A program made the position numbers and the translations under genes. 64,000 nucleotides of DNA from a bacterium (GTDB lineage Bacteria > Zhuqueibacterota > QNDG01 > JAFGCO01). The stretch covers positions 62,001-126,000 of the forward strand of contig JAFGCO010000048.1 in NCBI GenBank assembly GCA_016932575.1, in the 5' to 3' direction. How positions within the stretch are numbered: position 1 is the stretch's first letter; the number at the start of each line of letters is the position of its first letter. The notes under the pieces were generated by a model. That model saw only the letters and a list, made by a program, of their open reading frames with translations. It was not told the DNA's origin and did no database searches. Positions 54,301 through 61,917 of this stretch are shown here, piece by piece.

Positions 54301-56774
54301 GCGGCTCCTGCTCCTGGTTGTCCGGATGCAAAGTCTGCAGAGACGGACAACTTCAGAGGATCGGACAAATTGCCTGTGAGACTGCCCTGCAGTTCATGGA
54401 TCTGAAGTCCTATGGATTCAGAGACGTTCAAGGGCGCCCACAGCGGAGACAAATATGCACGTGCCTCTATTGAACCGACAAAAGAACCATTTTGATATTC
54501 TGTATTCAAGGCGGTCAGGGGTGAGGCTGCAAGATTTTGCAGATGCTGCGGGAATCCGGTCAATGAGATCGACAGATCGAACCGGATGTCGGGCTGGGAA
54601 TGTCCGTCGAAAATATCGATCCAGGCTTCCCGGATGTGTACGGCATCCGGCACGATTCTCATGCCGCTGAGGTTGATACTCTGTCCCTGATTCAGCGTGA
54701 TATCAGCTTCCGGGAAATGCAGTCCCTGCTGTGTGAAGTGCAGGCCCGTCAGTTTTGGCAACGTGAACAGAGAGGGCGAGCCGGTTAATTTTGGAGTGAC
54801 ATCCAAAAGAAAATCATACTGCCAGGGATCTGACAGACCTGGCTGATATGTCAGTGTTTTTATCTGCAGAATTTCGAGTGCCAATTGATAGGAACCCGTC
54901 GTTAATGTCGCCTGACCGCTTGAGGCGGACATATGCCAGCCGCTTCGGTCTGTGGCCCATTGAACAGGAATCCCGCTCCCTTCTGATGCATCTGAAAATT
55001 GCAGTGATCCGTAGAGGTTCAGCAGAAAATCCGTGTTGACAAATCCCTGCGCAGGATAAATCTGCCCGTCGGTTTCTGTGAGATTGAGGATCAGATGATT
55101 GGAAACAAGAGGGATTTCCATGGAAACAGGCCCTGCATGAATGTCTCCGTATACATACCCGTCTCCGGTCAATGTCAGATGAGCCGGAGCGGCCGTGCTG
55201 ATGCAGCCGAAAACTGCAATGGCCGCCTGAAGATGAAAAGTCCCTCCGCCGGACGCATCGTATTGAATGGTCCGAATGACCATGGGAAGACCGGCGGGAT
55301 TCAGATCGAACGGAGATCCCAGTCCTGCCCGGGTATCCGCATTGACTGTGCCCGACAGAATTTCCCGGGTGAACCGATCCAGTACCAGATCCACGGTCGC
55401 ATTGACGGTTGCTGATGAAGCCACGGCATTCAGACACAACGGGACCAGATTCGAGACCGGGGATTTCAGATAAATCCGGGCCGAATCCGGAGACAGAGAG
55501 CATTGAACCAGACAGGTCTGATTCTGCTTTAATTGCAGCCAGGCAATTTCATCGGATGGCAGGGGCAGCCTGTCCGGGATCAGATCGCTCAAATCTTCCG
55601 GAATGGTTCCGGGGGTGAAGGTAAACGTGCGAATCTCGCTTTTTCCTTCATTTTGGGTTACCGGATACCCGTAATGATCACGTGCGGTGACCTGCCAGGC
55701 ATACTGCGTTCCGGATATCAGAGGATCGGCCCATGCAGGGTAGTCCAAAAACGGATCGGTTAATGTTGCCACGTTTTCAAAATGTGAAGGATTTTGCATC
55801 AACGCCTGCTCCGGGGACTGACCATTCAGAACCGGCACAATGCGTAATGTATAATAAACCAATCCCTCAATCGTTACCTGAGGTTCCAGCCACTCAAAAA
55901 CCGGCCGGGCAGACATGACCAGGGCATTGTCTTCCGGAGAGATCAGTTCTACGGGCGGTGCCTGTGCCTGCATATCACTGCTTATGGTAAAGATGCCCAG
56001 TTCGCTGTATCCGTTGTTTTTGGTTGCCGGCCGTCCCAGAAAATCGAGGGCCTGAACCTGCCAAACGTATGATTTGCCAGGCTCCAGACTTAGTCCGTCC
56101 AGCGGGTATTCGAGATTTGAATCGAACACATTGAAGTTTTCATAATGCGGATAATTCGCTTCAATGGCGATTTCAGGCAGCTGCCCGTCCAGCAGTTCCA
56201 CAAGCCGAAATACATACACCAGATTCTGGGTGGGCGGAACCTGAGGCGGTATCCACTGGAAAATGGGGTAAGGATCAAATACCATTTCGTGATCCACAGG
56301 ATAGATCAGCTCCGGCGGTTCAGGGTGGGCAATGGTAAAATAGGCACAGATATTTGTGATGAGAATATTTCCCCATAAGTTAACGGCTTCCGCGCAGGCT
56401 TCATAGTCGCCTTCGGGAAGCATGCCGGTTCGTGAGATCTTATCTTTCAGATTCTGGTTCACCGACTCCGTAATCCAATCCGGAAAATCGGTCGGATCAA
56501 TATGAATGATATCTCCGGCTTCGACCAGCAGCCGGCCGGAATTGCCCTGAAAAACGAGGGCCCCCTCCTGATAGACTTTGCCTTGGACAATGATGACATC
56601 GGGTTTTTCCGAAGTATTCATGATTTCCAGAGAAGCCAGTGTCGGATCAGACTGCCAGTCGCTGAGATAGGGAGAGGGATTGGGATCGACCATGAGATTG
56701 GCGTTCCAGTTTTGAGTGTACAAAGCAGTCGTGAAACAGAACACAGTAAACCAGAAATATCGTCTTGGTTTCAT
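45369..56774 (-). CDS. Giant secreted multidomain protein (3801 aa), cassette copy B
   Basis: The layout matches copy A: a signal peptide, the DPNPSPYLSDWQ domain, two Ig-like modules, a beta-strand region to about 1700, the Gly-rich beta region (GGGIFFNPTARIEDW), a helical segment (about 2155-2605) and FnIII-like C-terminal modules with loops such as IGTESGNDDIL, IGSARGQNDVL and IGSRSGATDIR. In the first 82 mature residues 51 are identical to copy A by hand alignment. About 215 residues at the C-terminus have no counterpart in copy A: one more module and a final beta domain ending APYRVNP. At roughly 400 kDa it is among the longest bacterial proteins expected; extracellular location is inferred from the signal peptide. 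It ends 40 bases before the FnIII start. Confidence 0.8.
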   Translation of the reverse strand: MKPRRYFWFTVFCFTTALYTQNWNANLMVDPNPSPYLSDWQSDPTLASLEIMNTSEKPDVIIVQGKVYQEGALVFQGNSGRLLVEAGDIIHIDPTDFPDWITESVNQNLKDKISRTGMLPEGDYEACAEAVNLWGNILITNICAYFTIAHPEPPELIYPVDHEMVFDPYPIFQWIPPQVPPTQNLVYVFRLVELLDGQLPEIAIEANYPHYENFNVFDSNLEYPLDGLSLEPGKSYVWQVQALDFLGRPATKNNGYSELGIFTISSDMQAQAPPVELISPEDNALVMSARPVFEWLEPQVTIEGLVYYTLRIVPVLNGQSPEQALMQNPSHFENVATLTDPFLDYPAWADPLISGTQYAWQVTARDHYGYPVTQNEGKSEIRTFTFTPGTIPEDLSDLIPDRLPLPSDEIAWLQLKQNQTCLVQCSLSPDSARIYLKSPVSNLVPLCLNAVASSATVNATVDLVLDRFTREILSGTVNADTRAGLGSPFDLNPAGLPMVIRTIQYDASGGGTFHLQAAIAVFGCISTAAPAHLTLTGDGYVYGDIHAGPVSMEIPLVSNHLILNLTETDGQIYPAQGFVNTDFLLNLYGSLQFSDASEGSGIPVQWATDRSGWHMSASSGQATLTTGSYQLALEILQIKTLTYQPGLSDPWQYDFLLDVTPKLTGSPSLFTLPKLTGLHFTQQGLHFPEADITLNQGQSINLSGMRIVPDAVHIREAWIDIFDGHSQPDIRFDLSISLTGFPQHLQNLAASPLTALNTEYQNGSFVGSIEARAYLSPLWAPLNVSESIGLQIHELQGSLTGNLSDPLKLSVSADFASGQPGAGAATLGPVDNCSLDLDGIFTGEIKPAYSNLNLPWGDWTVHLDQSALNLLRGSSGQAALLRFDGHIALPEYPPDAAVQADGQGRYDLIMAVLDSGEFIISGPFTLPVPAADPVFGLRCTGGAVVAPSGILFNNAAGEIILEDGASSALTYSQNTQISAVDHIPFTGDIAFSESFAFRIRDLNETANQMSWKAVASNALLDTSREELIFHVPGTAVRITQGNWQFSQTATAHLSYAGLNFTNLLADCSNDLNFSFSPFQVQTGQIQLFSGEELIATLDNSGFWPGDIFSGAEMQDPSRLLLPDETIAYIQLKDDAGNWLVDVQDMGLHLNVSTTQSGPVPLVMPGLRYGASSDPQVRVHLDQVIVNKANLRMTQGTIQVDSGELPLSLQNAGLALEISDIQYATADQKLLASIRPVLPRIFSSASLTVADISVKPDGLEGFQHKDPEGKLLASIPVGSQLNCTISEIDGSFLSSDKRLVCKGQLLVDLFQQNGTTKPMDYTLNLKAGQADFTIQLIYDETNGYALPLGKAKLRLTDDAGIPEISIQAPFDQENLIVTLQTLKLSLPELGNGLVLAMENLIIDKNGIQPPQIPTDPSQVIQFGGLDFTLSGEQKVTWESSPPGLTMTLGGNFQIWNRDIPFGDLMLGTDGSFSGTNLLPDSVQTLSGLMALTQLILGDGLTFTGEILPPEPFQELGAMPFTIYLDGNGNWVDKSGNRIADQTITALSGESETGADVYLGSEPLRVRCRLSGLGVNLPVSLSKATGQLDIAINTYWPKVDAYDPGNFEEKIGLTGLIEFADGSITGESWTLEETTAPAFVLGELIRLDIENISAVTQGGFRIELGGSLTLNCLPEGSGGCQFEEFILAKDSTGFGIISSGELNLYGFNISVSNFDYGTDPLSFDVYNANASQGTLSEDSKSTGGFYVTFKASISSDIAGFSGGVDQFIVYKDATQFYLLLDNANFEFQETVKGRLDLEALIPLTLEDFQFQMSVGGSLTVNGTGFAAVGEIAFKEDMIFGQQTKMPSFGLFLGLVGQKITLTPLPITITDVGGGIFFNPTARIEDWVYSNCGLNNESEWLKTSFDEYTQTNPLLSVFILGGVSLPDGDAIKGRVLYSLASDHIRLDNSLTILAYESMKPFLEISAKGHIEAGFQDLISMGNLSNFYLEGNLDVQLKLKKLNDIGPSASLAFGLVHSSGTLYWGIHGNMNIEILNILNADYELIVGNPGFLIEGSIHSGFDISILSVDAGLENALWVVWDGSNPSMGAYMTGYLDAEVAWGLAWARGELGAALLIIPSPYFYGYAELECGFLGWDWNATAWAKWEDGSFDGGLGDAPGMEKVLAEAAAAADAIKDQTNDVSSALGAGSIGLKLGLDEAMMARIINNISAGRTGLYDALETDRQFVVDVLNGVGFGPNVSGFNSFVQKVRNGLSPSTIQQLKSLKQDANTYEEDLETELQNHRNALKDQSDKAKADLQKLQTAISIATTKHDSTIALNNPLGPGTSASAGGVSVPSFQVNTSVYENNKSLVNNYSSNVGTALNDMKNQIAYLDSLRSEIYSVIGPGSDMSMTLEKFVSPAMQSQINAPIFTNMETKFDLYQGIKNQINQNVFSPDGDLAMKLRSLQNLINFDDASVPYYELKFRAALDHRIETMDALADTMRGVDAWEINLGGMCEGIETTTRQFYGTVPFAFSSHTQVQLDTLYLRATRIHRNYITDKDMMHQDLTGKIDVLWDRYAELTEKLYTAYQQFIMLAKQVPDLPDAFKNALSDMENRMKTLEQELYLPAPSSVSVTKSEPGLRYGPVDLSLSLGGGSGTDDIIEYAYTLSGSNFQATGTKASFSTPVFPAVMGQTEQMNFKARYRNTAGLTVESAGRNFSIQHGGTQVTEQTYEPTIPTSPPAFPNQPLIIKNTYQQVWGHLSKNGVYQECYLLNTSSRLRIAWPQAQSASGGIAQYEVAVRTWDDHQTVVDWTPSISRDSASVAVVMEQGKPYEVMVRAKDLAGQTGTPLISDAPLVYNPDYIGFPEGARITASTLDFGESHLRSQAEGPLAGEYYFTSESKGTCRKFYTNHYEIQLLRNGAAINENAWESVSEYSTDITIQSYNGIIKFYFQGGTYCLPNNLPFKESFEIALRVKNNTGEIVVPASIFQIQQIQDATKPSACTAEFKGWDIDGNLLIKILQPSVDGESGVSGIQVAVGRSADDLGIKPFRYDADSHPLFDFGPEKNRTNDLLSCPLSMDGSVLAQSDFVIAIRMVNAQHQFAETVLEQSALTSQPYILTIGYNPSDRPYLSISGILNAQTLIVRIIDNASSEMLQETVLPRPSGSVSFLLPASLKVGSQYTARIHNRDKNGLYHPALDQAFALRPHLPPVTMQINDDGRFRKIQIKGTLDDRAKAEQVQTLYYRVGRGRGQENILAETAFRIQSDFERSIILPDSLRGGDRIYLSMRVSTNQDIYSELKVYPLAIPYRGLFTDTDFYLTRDNNCYYAHLAGTLYEEAVSGNLSGVKLWIGTESGNDDILKAVNVALTPPQKTFAWKTTLPEDQIGPGSSLHGSVCGYDRGLTLTDTLHVQTALPNVSLPKLDFEYISENGQILLVGSADPSSFSQADHVEFRIGSARGQNDVLTGAALTSSEPSYRISIPDDCRGRTLTVTARGFASDGTPSLTCYFETRVSALDAPVLTGQLFQATGQYLLRLFSQSSSQPIFSNIEVWGGAAPQARDIFTPKTGWASNRWDFLFSNEAFDGHQLFVTARYVSGDDRSPVTVLLVSRSDYQNIIGNIRESDHRPEVMIQYEAFKGEQPVAGVQYAIGSRSGATDIRNYPAQGTYDFNPSEIQPGSSVLLPDSTTHMPGKVWISLKAVAASGYAHVSENTFMPKPRAPEAEVYFYQKPSGYEYFVCKIDPETVRDHDQALLSVVVKKNNTPILVWTDIRFSRFLVNGQFIREAQLPVTLGPDESLNVSVDYAVPNGGYYQGSYRSTLTAPYRVNP

Positions 56775-56796
56775 AATTTAAACCCCGTTCATTCGG

Positions 56797-59763
56797 TTAC
56801 GGATTGGTGATGGTCAGCCCAAATACTTTTGTATCGGACAGCGGATAATTATTATCCGTGACCCGGACGGTGATTGAAAATGTTCCGGTCTCTGTCGGTG
56901 TCCCGGTTACCCGGGCACATTCTCCCCAGTCAGAAAAACTCAGCCCGGCAGGCAGGGCGCCTCCTGTCATTGACCAGGAATAATCCGCAGTTCCGCCTGT
57001 AGCGCAGATCAATGCTTCATATCCTCCCTCAAGATACTGACCTTCCGGCAAGGGGGAATCAGTATAGATAACCAGCGGTTCCGGATTCACCGTGATGCTG
57101 AATGCACGCGTATGGATTTTTGGCGGACTGTCGCTGTCTGTTACCCGGACAGTGAAGGCATGGACTCCTACAGAATTCGGTATTCCGCTAATGTCCACGC
57201 ATTCATTGATCGGCGCACCGGTGTACAGATCGGGCGGAAGTGATCCGGAAATCACGTCCCAGGAATAGGGCAGAATCCCGTCGGCGGCGCACAAATAATC
57301 GGTATAATAATCGTACACAGTGGCGTTGCTGAGCGATGTTGTAATAATGCGGAAGGGTGCAACCTCCCCGATGGTCAATGAAAACCGTTTGGTTTCGAAA
57401 AGGCCGGTATAAATATTATCTGTCACCTGAACACTAAACGTATAGGTGCCTGCTGTTCCCGGGGTGCCCCGGACAGTGGCATGGTCCCCGTTATCGTTAA
57501 GGGTCATGCCGGGCGGCAGGCTGCCGCTGCATAAATGCCAGCTCCAGTCCCCGCTTCCACCATGGGCTTCGATGTTGGCACTGTAATAAGTGCCTTGAAT
57601 ACCGTCCGGAATTTGATTGGTACTGATCCAGAGCAAGGGCGGCTCGATGGTTAATATATATGCCTGCTGATGGGTCTGAGCGGGTTCACTTTGGTCACTT
57701 ACCTGAACAGTTATCGGAAAATCGCCGGTTTCTCCGGGGGTGCCGGTGAAATACAGGCATTCCTCCATGTTGGTTTCCAGACCCTGAGGCAGACTGCCCT
57801 CCGTAATTTCCCATTGATAGGGGGGTGTTCCGTTTTCTGCGCACACTGCCTGATTATATTCAACATCGATTCTTCCCGGTGGCAGCAATTCAGTGACAAT
57901 ATGCAGGACGGGGGGGTGAATCATAAGATGATATGCCTTATCCGCCTGCATGGCAGGATCACTGCTGTCTGTCACCTGAAGAGTCAATGTATAGTCTCCT
58001 TGCGTTTCGGGTGTTCCTGTGATTGTCACGCATGCCCCGTCTTCTTCATACTCGATTGCAAGCCCTTCGGGCAGTTCGCCTTGTGAAACGCTCCACGTAT
58101 AGGGAAGCACACCGTCAGTTGCGCACACACTCTGCGTATAGAATGATTCCAGATATCCATCCGGCACAGTGTCCGTAATGATTTGCAATGCAGGCGGCGC
58201 TGGTTCGATATCCAATATAAAGGCTTTTTGAGCGGTCGCGGGCGGTTCATTACTGTCCATGACCTCAACAGTAAAACTGAAGATTCCTGATTCAGCGGGT
58301 GTGCCTGAGATTTCCAGACAGGTTGCCGATGTCGTGGTTAAACCGTCAGCCAGGTCACCCTGAATTATTGAATAGGTATAGGGAGCCTTGCCTCCTTCAG
58401 CGCAGATACTGGCTTCATAGAATTGGTTTTCTGCCCCGGAATCCAATGTGGTGGTGGAAATCGACAGGTCCGGCTGAGCGGATGCCACGTGTAATGAAAA
58501 AATGATCTGTGTCTGGGTCTGAGGATTGCCGGGATCGTATCCCTGAGCCATCCAGGAATAATCTCCCTCAATATCGGGTGTGCCCGAATAACAGATTTCC
58601 GTTCCGATATCGACAGTTATCCAGTCCGGATAATCCGAGAGTGTCCATTGATAACTGGCCAGGTTGTCAGGCGGCGCGTAACATTCCGAGTATTCCTGGT
58701 CCGCCTGACCATCAGCCAGGTTCACGTTCAAGATCTCTATATCCGGCGGGACTATGTTAATATATCCATCAAATGTCACCCATTGCTCCGGATATCCGCT
58801 GTCCTCGATATCGATGATCAGCGGGAATTGTCCCTGGAGGGTCGGTATTCCGGTGATGATAATGCAGGAATCGGACAGGGAAGCGATCAGACCGGGAGGC
58901 AGCTCACTGTCTACCAGCTCCCAATCATAAGGCGCAGTTCCCCCTGAAAAACAAATGCCGGCCTCGTATTGAACTCCAAAAATGCCTTCGGGAAGTGTGG
59001 TCGATAATAATTTCAGTGATTCCGCGACTGCCACCTGAAACCCGATGACCTGACTCCAGGGAGATGTTGCAAGACTGTTTTTTGCACGTACCCGGTAATA
59101 ATAGGTGCCGTCCGGCTGCCCGGTGATTTCAAATGAGGTATCAGAGCCTGAGTATATCCGATCCGATGATGCGAAATCCGATGCTTTGCTTTCTTCCAGC
59201 TCAAAAGAATCAGCTTTTGCTACATGTGTCCAATTCAGAGAATAAGCCGCAGCATTCATCGGATTCATGGATTCCCATCCTGTAAATTCGGGAGCAGAAG
59301 TCGGATAATTGGGAGTGATTCGGAGCGTTATCTGGATCTGGTTTGGCGGTCGTATTAAAATCTCGCTTGTATCCGCGCTGAAGATCACATGACCGTGCTG
59401 ATTTATGACTTCAACCAGCACATTGTAGATGCCAAGTTCAGCCTGGATGGAATAGACCGGCAGGACTTCTGTAAATTCATGGACAATTGGCCCCGGTTCA
59501 AGCGTGATACGCACCATGGATACTTCGGGAAGTGTGTCTGATTGGCTGGAAACGGAAAGGGTTTTATCCGGATTCTTCATTGGTTCAGAATCTGCTGTTT
59601 TTAACAGAGGTGTGTGCGACAGCTTCAGGGCTTGTATTTTTTCAAGGTCGGACCATTCAATATTGAGGGTCAGTTCTCCAAACTCGGGCGAAACAGTGTT
59701 TCGACAACCCATTTGCATAAGAATCAGGAGCAGAAAGGGTTGGATTAAACGAAACGGTTTCAT
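56797..59763 (-). CDS. Lipoprotein with eight putative-Ig (He_PIG-type) repeats, cassette copy B
   Basis: The 988-residue paralogue of the protein at 36853 has a clear lipobox (LLLILMQMGC). The conserved beta domain and FnIII-like domain (WTHVAKADSFELEES) are followed by eight putative-Ig repeats of about 90 residues. Typical repeat text is PYTWSVSQGELPEGL, ITGTPETQGDYTLTLQV. Seven of eight repeats have a conserved Cys in the first strand (xxVCAxxG) and another just before ISG/ITG, against four in copy A; repeat six lacks the pair. The pairs probably form disulfides stabilising each repeat outside the cell. The ribosome site AAGGAG is conserved with copy A. The giant gene follows after 22 bases. 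Confidence 0.86.
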   Translation of the reverse strand: MKPFRLIQPFLLLILMQMGCRNTVSPEFGELTLNIEWSDLEKIQALKLSHTPLLKTADSEPMKNPDKTLSVSSQSDTLPEVSMVRITLEPGPIVHEFTEVLPVYSIQAELGIYNVLVEVINQHGHVIFSADTSEILIRPPNQIQITLRITPNYPTSAPEFTGWESMNPMNAAAYSLNWTHVAKADSFELEESKASDFASSDRIYSGSDTSFEITGQPDGTYYYRVRAKNSLATSPWSQVIGFQVAVAESLKLLSTTLPEGIFGVQYEAGICFSGGTAPYDWELVDSELPPGLIASLSDSCIIITGIPTLQGQFPLIIDIEDSGYPEQWVTFDGYINIVPPDIEILNVNLADGQADQEYSECYAPPDNLASYQWTLSDYPDWITVDIGTEICYSGTPDIEGDYSWMAQGYDPGNPQTQTQIIFSLHVASAQPDLSISTTTLDSGAENQFYEASICAEGGKAPYTYSIIQGDLADGLTTTSATCLEISGTPAESGIFSFTVEVMDSNEPPATAQKAFILDIEPAPPALQIITDTVPDGYLESFYTQSVCATDGVLPYTWSVSQGELPEGLAIEYEEDGACVTITGTPETQGDYTLTLQVTDSSDPAMQADKAYHLMIHPPVLHIVTELLPPGRIDVEYNQAVCAENGTPPYQWEITEGSLPQGLETNMEECLYFTGTPGETGDFPITVQVSDQSEPAQTHQQAYILTIEPPLLWISTNQIPDGIQGTYYSANIEAHGGSGDWSWHLCSGSLPPGMTLNDNGDHATVRGTPGTAGTYTFSVQVTDNIYTGLFETKRFSLTIGEVAPFRIITTSLSNATVYDYYTDYLCAADGILPYSWDVISGSLPPDLYTGAPINECVDISGIPNSVGVHAFTVRVTDSDSPPKIHTRAFSITVNPEPLVIYTDSPLPEGQYLEGGYEALICATGGTADYSWSMTGGALPAGLSFSDWGECARVTGTPTETGTFSITVRVTDNNYPLSDTKVFGLTITNP

Positions 59764-59808
59764 GGGGATGCTCCTTTTTAATTGATCTTTTTATCTATCA
59801 GCCGCATT

Positions 59809-61548
59809 TTACAGTTGATGTGTCATCATCAGGCTGAGGTGCTGTTCCTCAAAATTACGGGTGCTTCGGATAATGGTCATGAACCATTTAAAATTCAACT
59901 GATTTTTTTCTGTCAGACGATAGCTTGAATTGATACCGGTTCGGATAGAACGGGTATCCCGCACCATGGAAGAAGTACTGAAAAGAGAGGTGCTTAAACG
60001 GTTTCGAAAAGCAATATGGGTTAACCGAAAAGAATATACCTGGGTTGTGTATGCATCTTTCTGATCCGAATTGCGATAAGACAAACCGAGAGAAAGGTTC
60101 ATGGTCAGTCTTGTCATAAGACGAAGCATGCTGGTCAGATTTGCAGTATGATAATAGGCTTTTGTTTCCTGCTGGCGTATATTTTTATCAGAGTGCTGAA
60201 AGGTATATTGCACACCGACCTGCCGTATGAATGCGTCTTTAAATGCCAGTGATTGATGTGTTGAAAGAACCCAGTTGGAAAAATCCCAGCTCAGGGAATC
60301 TTTTGAAGCATTGTTGCCCATCAACAGCAAATTGATACTGACATTGGAGTGCCAGTTTCCCAGTTTTGAATTTAACGAGCTCTGGATTTGATGACGCGTA
60401 TTGGTTTCCTGTTTTTGTTTCAGCAAATTGTCTGAGAGACGACAGTATCGTGTATTTAAACGGTGATCTCCCAGCCGGAGCGAAGTATTCATATTCAGTT
60501 CTTTGCGATCATTGATCATGGAGGGCAGCCCCAGAGAACGGAATCCCGGTCCGATGATTTTGTATCCGATCTGTGTATTGATCATGGTTGTTTGAAATCC
60601 AAGCCGGACATCTGTGGCATAATCCAGACTCGATCCTGTTCTGGGCGTGAACATGTTTTTGGAAAGTGTTTTCAGCCATTCAGATGTTTCCAGACTGTCC
60701 CGGTCGATGGGCTCTGCATTTAAATCTTTTGTATAACCGCTGGCTGTACTTTCCCATTCCAGTGTGAGCTTGCGGTCGAACAGGCTGAGCCGTGTCGCAA
60801 TGCCGGCAACCAGATTTTCCTGGGGTGTTACAGCGAGCGGGTGATACGGGGGCTCAATCCAGATCGTATCCATTTCACTCTCTAGGGTATCAGGAATAAC
60901 ATAATCATAGTCGAAATCTTCTGCCACCGAAAGAGACCCGATATCATCTTTCACTTTTAAGACAATGAGATCGATATAAGAACTGTTTTGTTTTCCATAT
61001 CCCAGACGTGAGCCAAAAAGGTATTGTGCATAACTTTGGTTGATCACATTGCCATTTACCGCGCGCTTGGTTTGACCGCCGCCTAAAGTAAAACGCAGTT
61101 GGCCCGGATACAGGTCAATTTCTGCACCCTTGATATTCACACCGTTCAACGTATATCGGGAGAATTGATCAGTATAATCTCCAAGATGGGCTTTTCCCCA
61201 GGACCAGGCGGGATGCAATCCCAGAATATTCATGTTTTGACGGGCGCGAGATCCTTCTGTGGATAATAACAAATCTGCGGACACGTTGAACATGTTGGAG
61301 ATTTGCAGGACGGGTCTTAATCCTATACGGCCGGTTGATGGCGGACGTCTTCCCTCAATGCCGTGCGCACCATAAACTTCACCGTACAGGTAGGCCTGTC
61401 CGGACAGGCGGAAAATTCGGGATAGCTGAACTTGCGGTGCGGATTCCTGAGCATCGAGTGCTGTTAAGGCACTGCCGGCAAAAATGCCGCATATCAGAAT
61501 GAGGGGCACGTACCGACATTGAATCATTCGGTTGTGTGATTTTGTCAT
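59809..61548 (-). CDS. Outer-membrane beta-barrel-like protein, cassette copy B
   Basis: The 579-residue product equals copy A in length when both use the ATG with GGAT upstream. The N-terminal signal (PLILICGIFAGSALTALDAQE) has a good ALDAQ cleavage site. Long runs are shared with copy A: HGIEGRRPPSTGRIG, FNVSADLLLSTEGSR, RQNMNILGLHP and TDTIWIEPPYHPLAVTP. Strand-rich segments continue to the end (LSLMMTHQL). The strong conservation compared with other cassette members suggests that the barrel has the most constrained role, perhaps export or anchoring; this is inference. It is divergent from ubiA, with 369 bases between the start codons. Confidence 0.79.
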   Translation of the reverse strand: MTKSHNRMIQCRYVPLILICGIFAGSALTALDAQESAPQVQLSRIFRLSGQAYLYGEVYGAHGIEGRRPPSTGRIGLRPVLQISNMFNVSADLLLSTEGSRARQNMNILGLHPAWSWGKAHLGDYTDQFSRYTLNGVNIKGAEIDLYPGQLRFTLGGGQTKRAVNGNVINQSYAQYLFGSRLGYGKQNSSYIDLIVLKVKDDIGSLSVAEDFDYDYVIPDTLESEMDTIWIEPPYHPLAVTPQENLVAGIATRLSLFDRKLTLEWESTASGYTKDLNAEPIDRDSLETSEWLKTLSKNMFTPRTGSSLDYATDVRLGFQTTMINTQIGYKIIGPGFRSLGLPSMINDRKELNMNTSLRLGDHRLNTRYCRLSDNLLKQKQETNTRHQIQSSLNSKLGNWHSNVSINLLLMGNNASKDSLSWDFSNWVLSTHQSLAFKDAFIRQVGVQYTFQHSDKNIRQQETKAYYHTANLTSMLRLMTRLTMNLSLGLSYRNSDQKDAYTTQVYSFRLTHIAFRNRLSTSLFSTSSMVRDTRSIRTGINSSYRLTEKNQLNFKWFMTIIRSTRNFEEQHLSLMMTHQL

Positions 61549-61702
61549 GATTATATCCATTGAATGGGTTCGCTGATTGACAAAACAAAATTTTTATAAA
61601 GGGTAATAAAGGCAAATCATTAACGTGACCTGATGGAAACCAGAGAGACGTAAGACATCTCATGATTTGCTGTTATGAGTGAGAATTGAATAAATAAGAA
61701 TT

Positions 61703-61726
61703 GATCTCTCCCAAGAAAAATATTTA
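61703..61726 (-). promoter_or_regulatory. Conserved 5' UTR element, copy B
   Basis: On the minus strand AAATATTTTTCTTGGGAGAG lies about 155 bases before the barrel ATG, matching the element at 41777-41797 in sequence and distance. The two leaders otherwise differ, so the element may be under selection. Confidence 0.4.
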
Positions 61727-61737
61727 ATTTTCATTTG

Positions 61738-61766
61738 AATCTAATCAGAAATAAAAAATAAATCAA
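61738..61766 (-). promoter_or_regulatory. Candidate promoter of cassette copy B
   Basis: On the minus strand TTGATT and TAGATT are spaced by 17 bases, each with two mismatches to consensus. The place relative to the conserved element and the barrel start is close to that of the copy A promoter, which supports it despite the weak hexamers. The rest of the 369-base divergent gap shows no clear ubiA promoter. Confidence 0.38.
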
Positions 61767-61917
61767 GTATTAAATTGTTATTTTTCTGACGTATTTCACG
61801 GGTCGTTCCGAAGATGGAAAAACGCAAAATCCAGATTAAATAATACAGATGGAGCCGGCTGATCCAATCAATGAAAAATGATTGCATTTTACCGGGCAAA
61901 CCGTTATTTTTATTTTT

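Larger units (their letters stand above)
42075..61548 (-). repeat. Five-gene cassette, copy B (tandem gene-cluster duplication)
   Basis: This is the second 19.5-kb unit, with the same gene order as copy A. Gaps are even tighter: the FnIII stop overlaps the TPR start by one base, and the other gaps are 22 to 45 bases. The unit is bounded on the right by an intact ubiA and on the left by the ubiA remnant. Confidence 0.9.

Noticed and set aside
54814-55503. 229-codon minus-strand ORF overlapping the copy B giant gene
   Set aside because: Arg/Ser/Cys-rich translation in a shifted frame, as expected from a GC-rich gene; no equivalent in copy A.
22562-61548. Cassette as a toxin complex, Rhs or polymorphic toxin system
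   Set aside because: No YD repeats, no Rhs core, no toxin domain, no immunity gene; the giants end in FnIII-like modules.
23902-61548. Type IX secretion cargo or machinery
   Set aside because: No C-terminal sorting domain was visible on the FnIII, lipoprotein or giant proteins, and no Por/Spr component is present; the barrel is far shorter than SprA.
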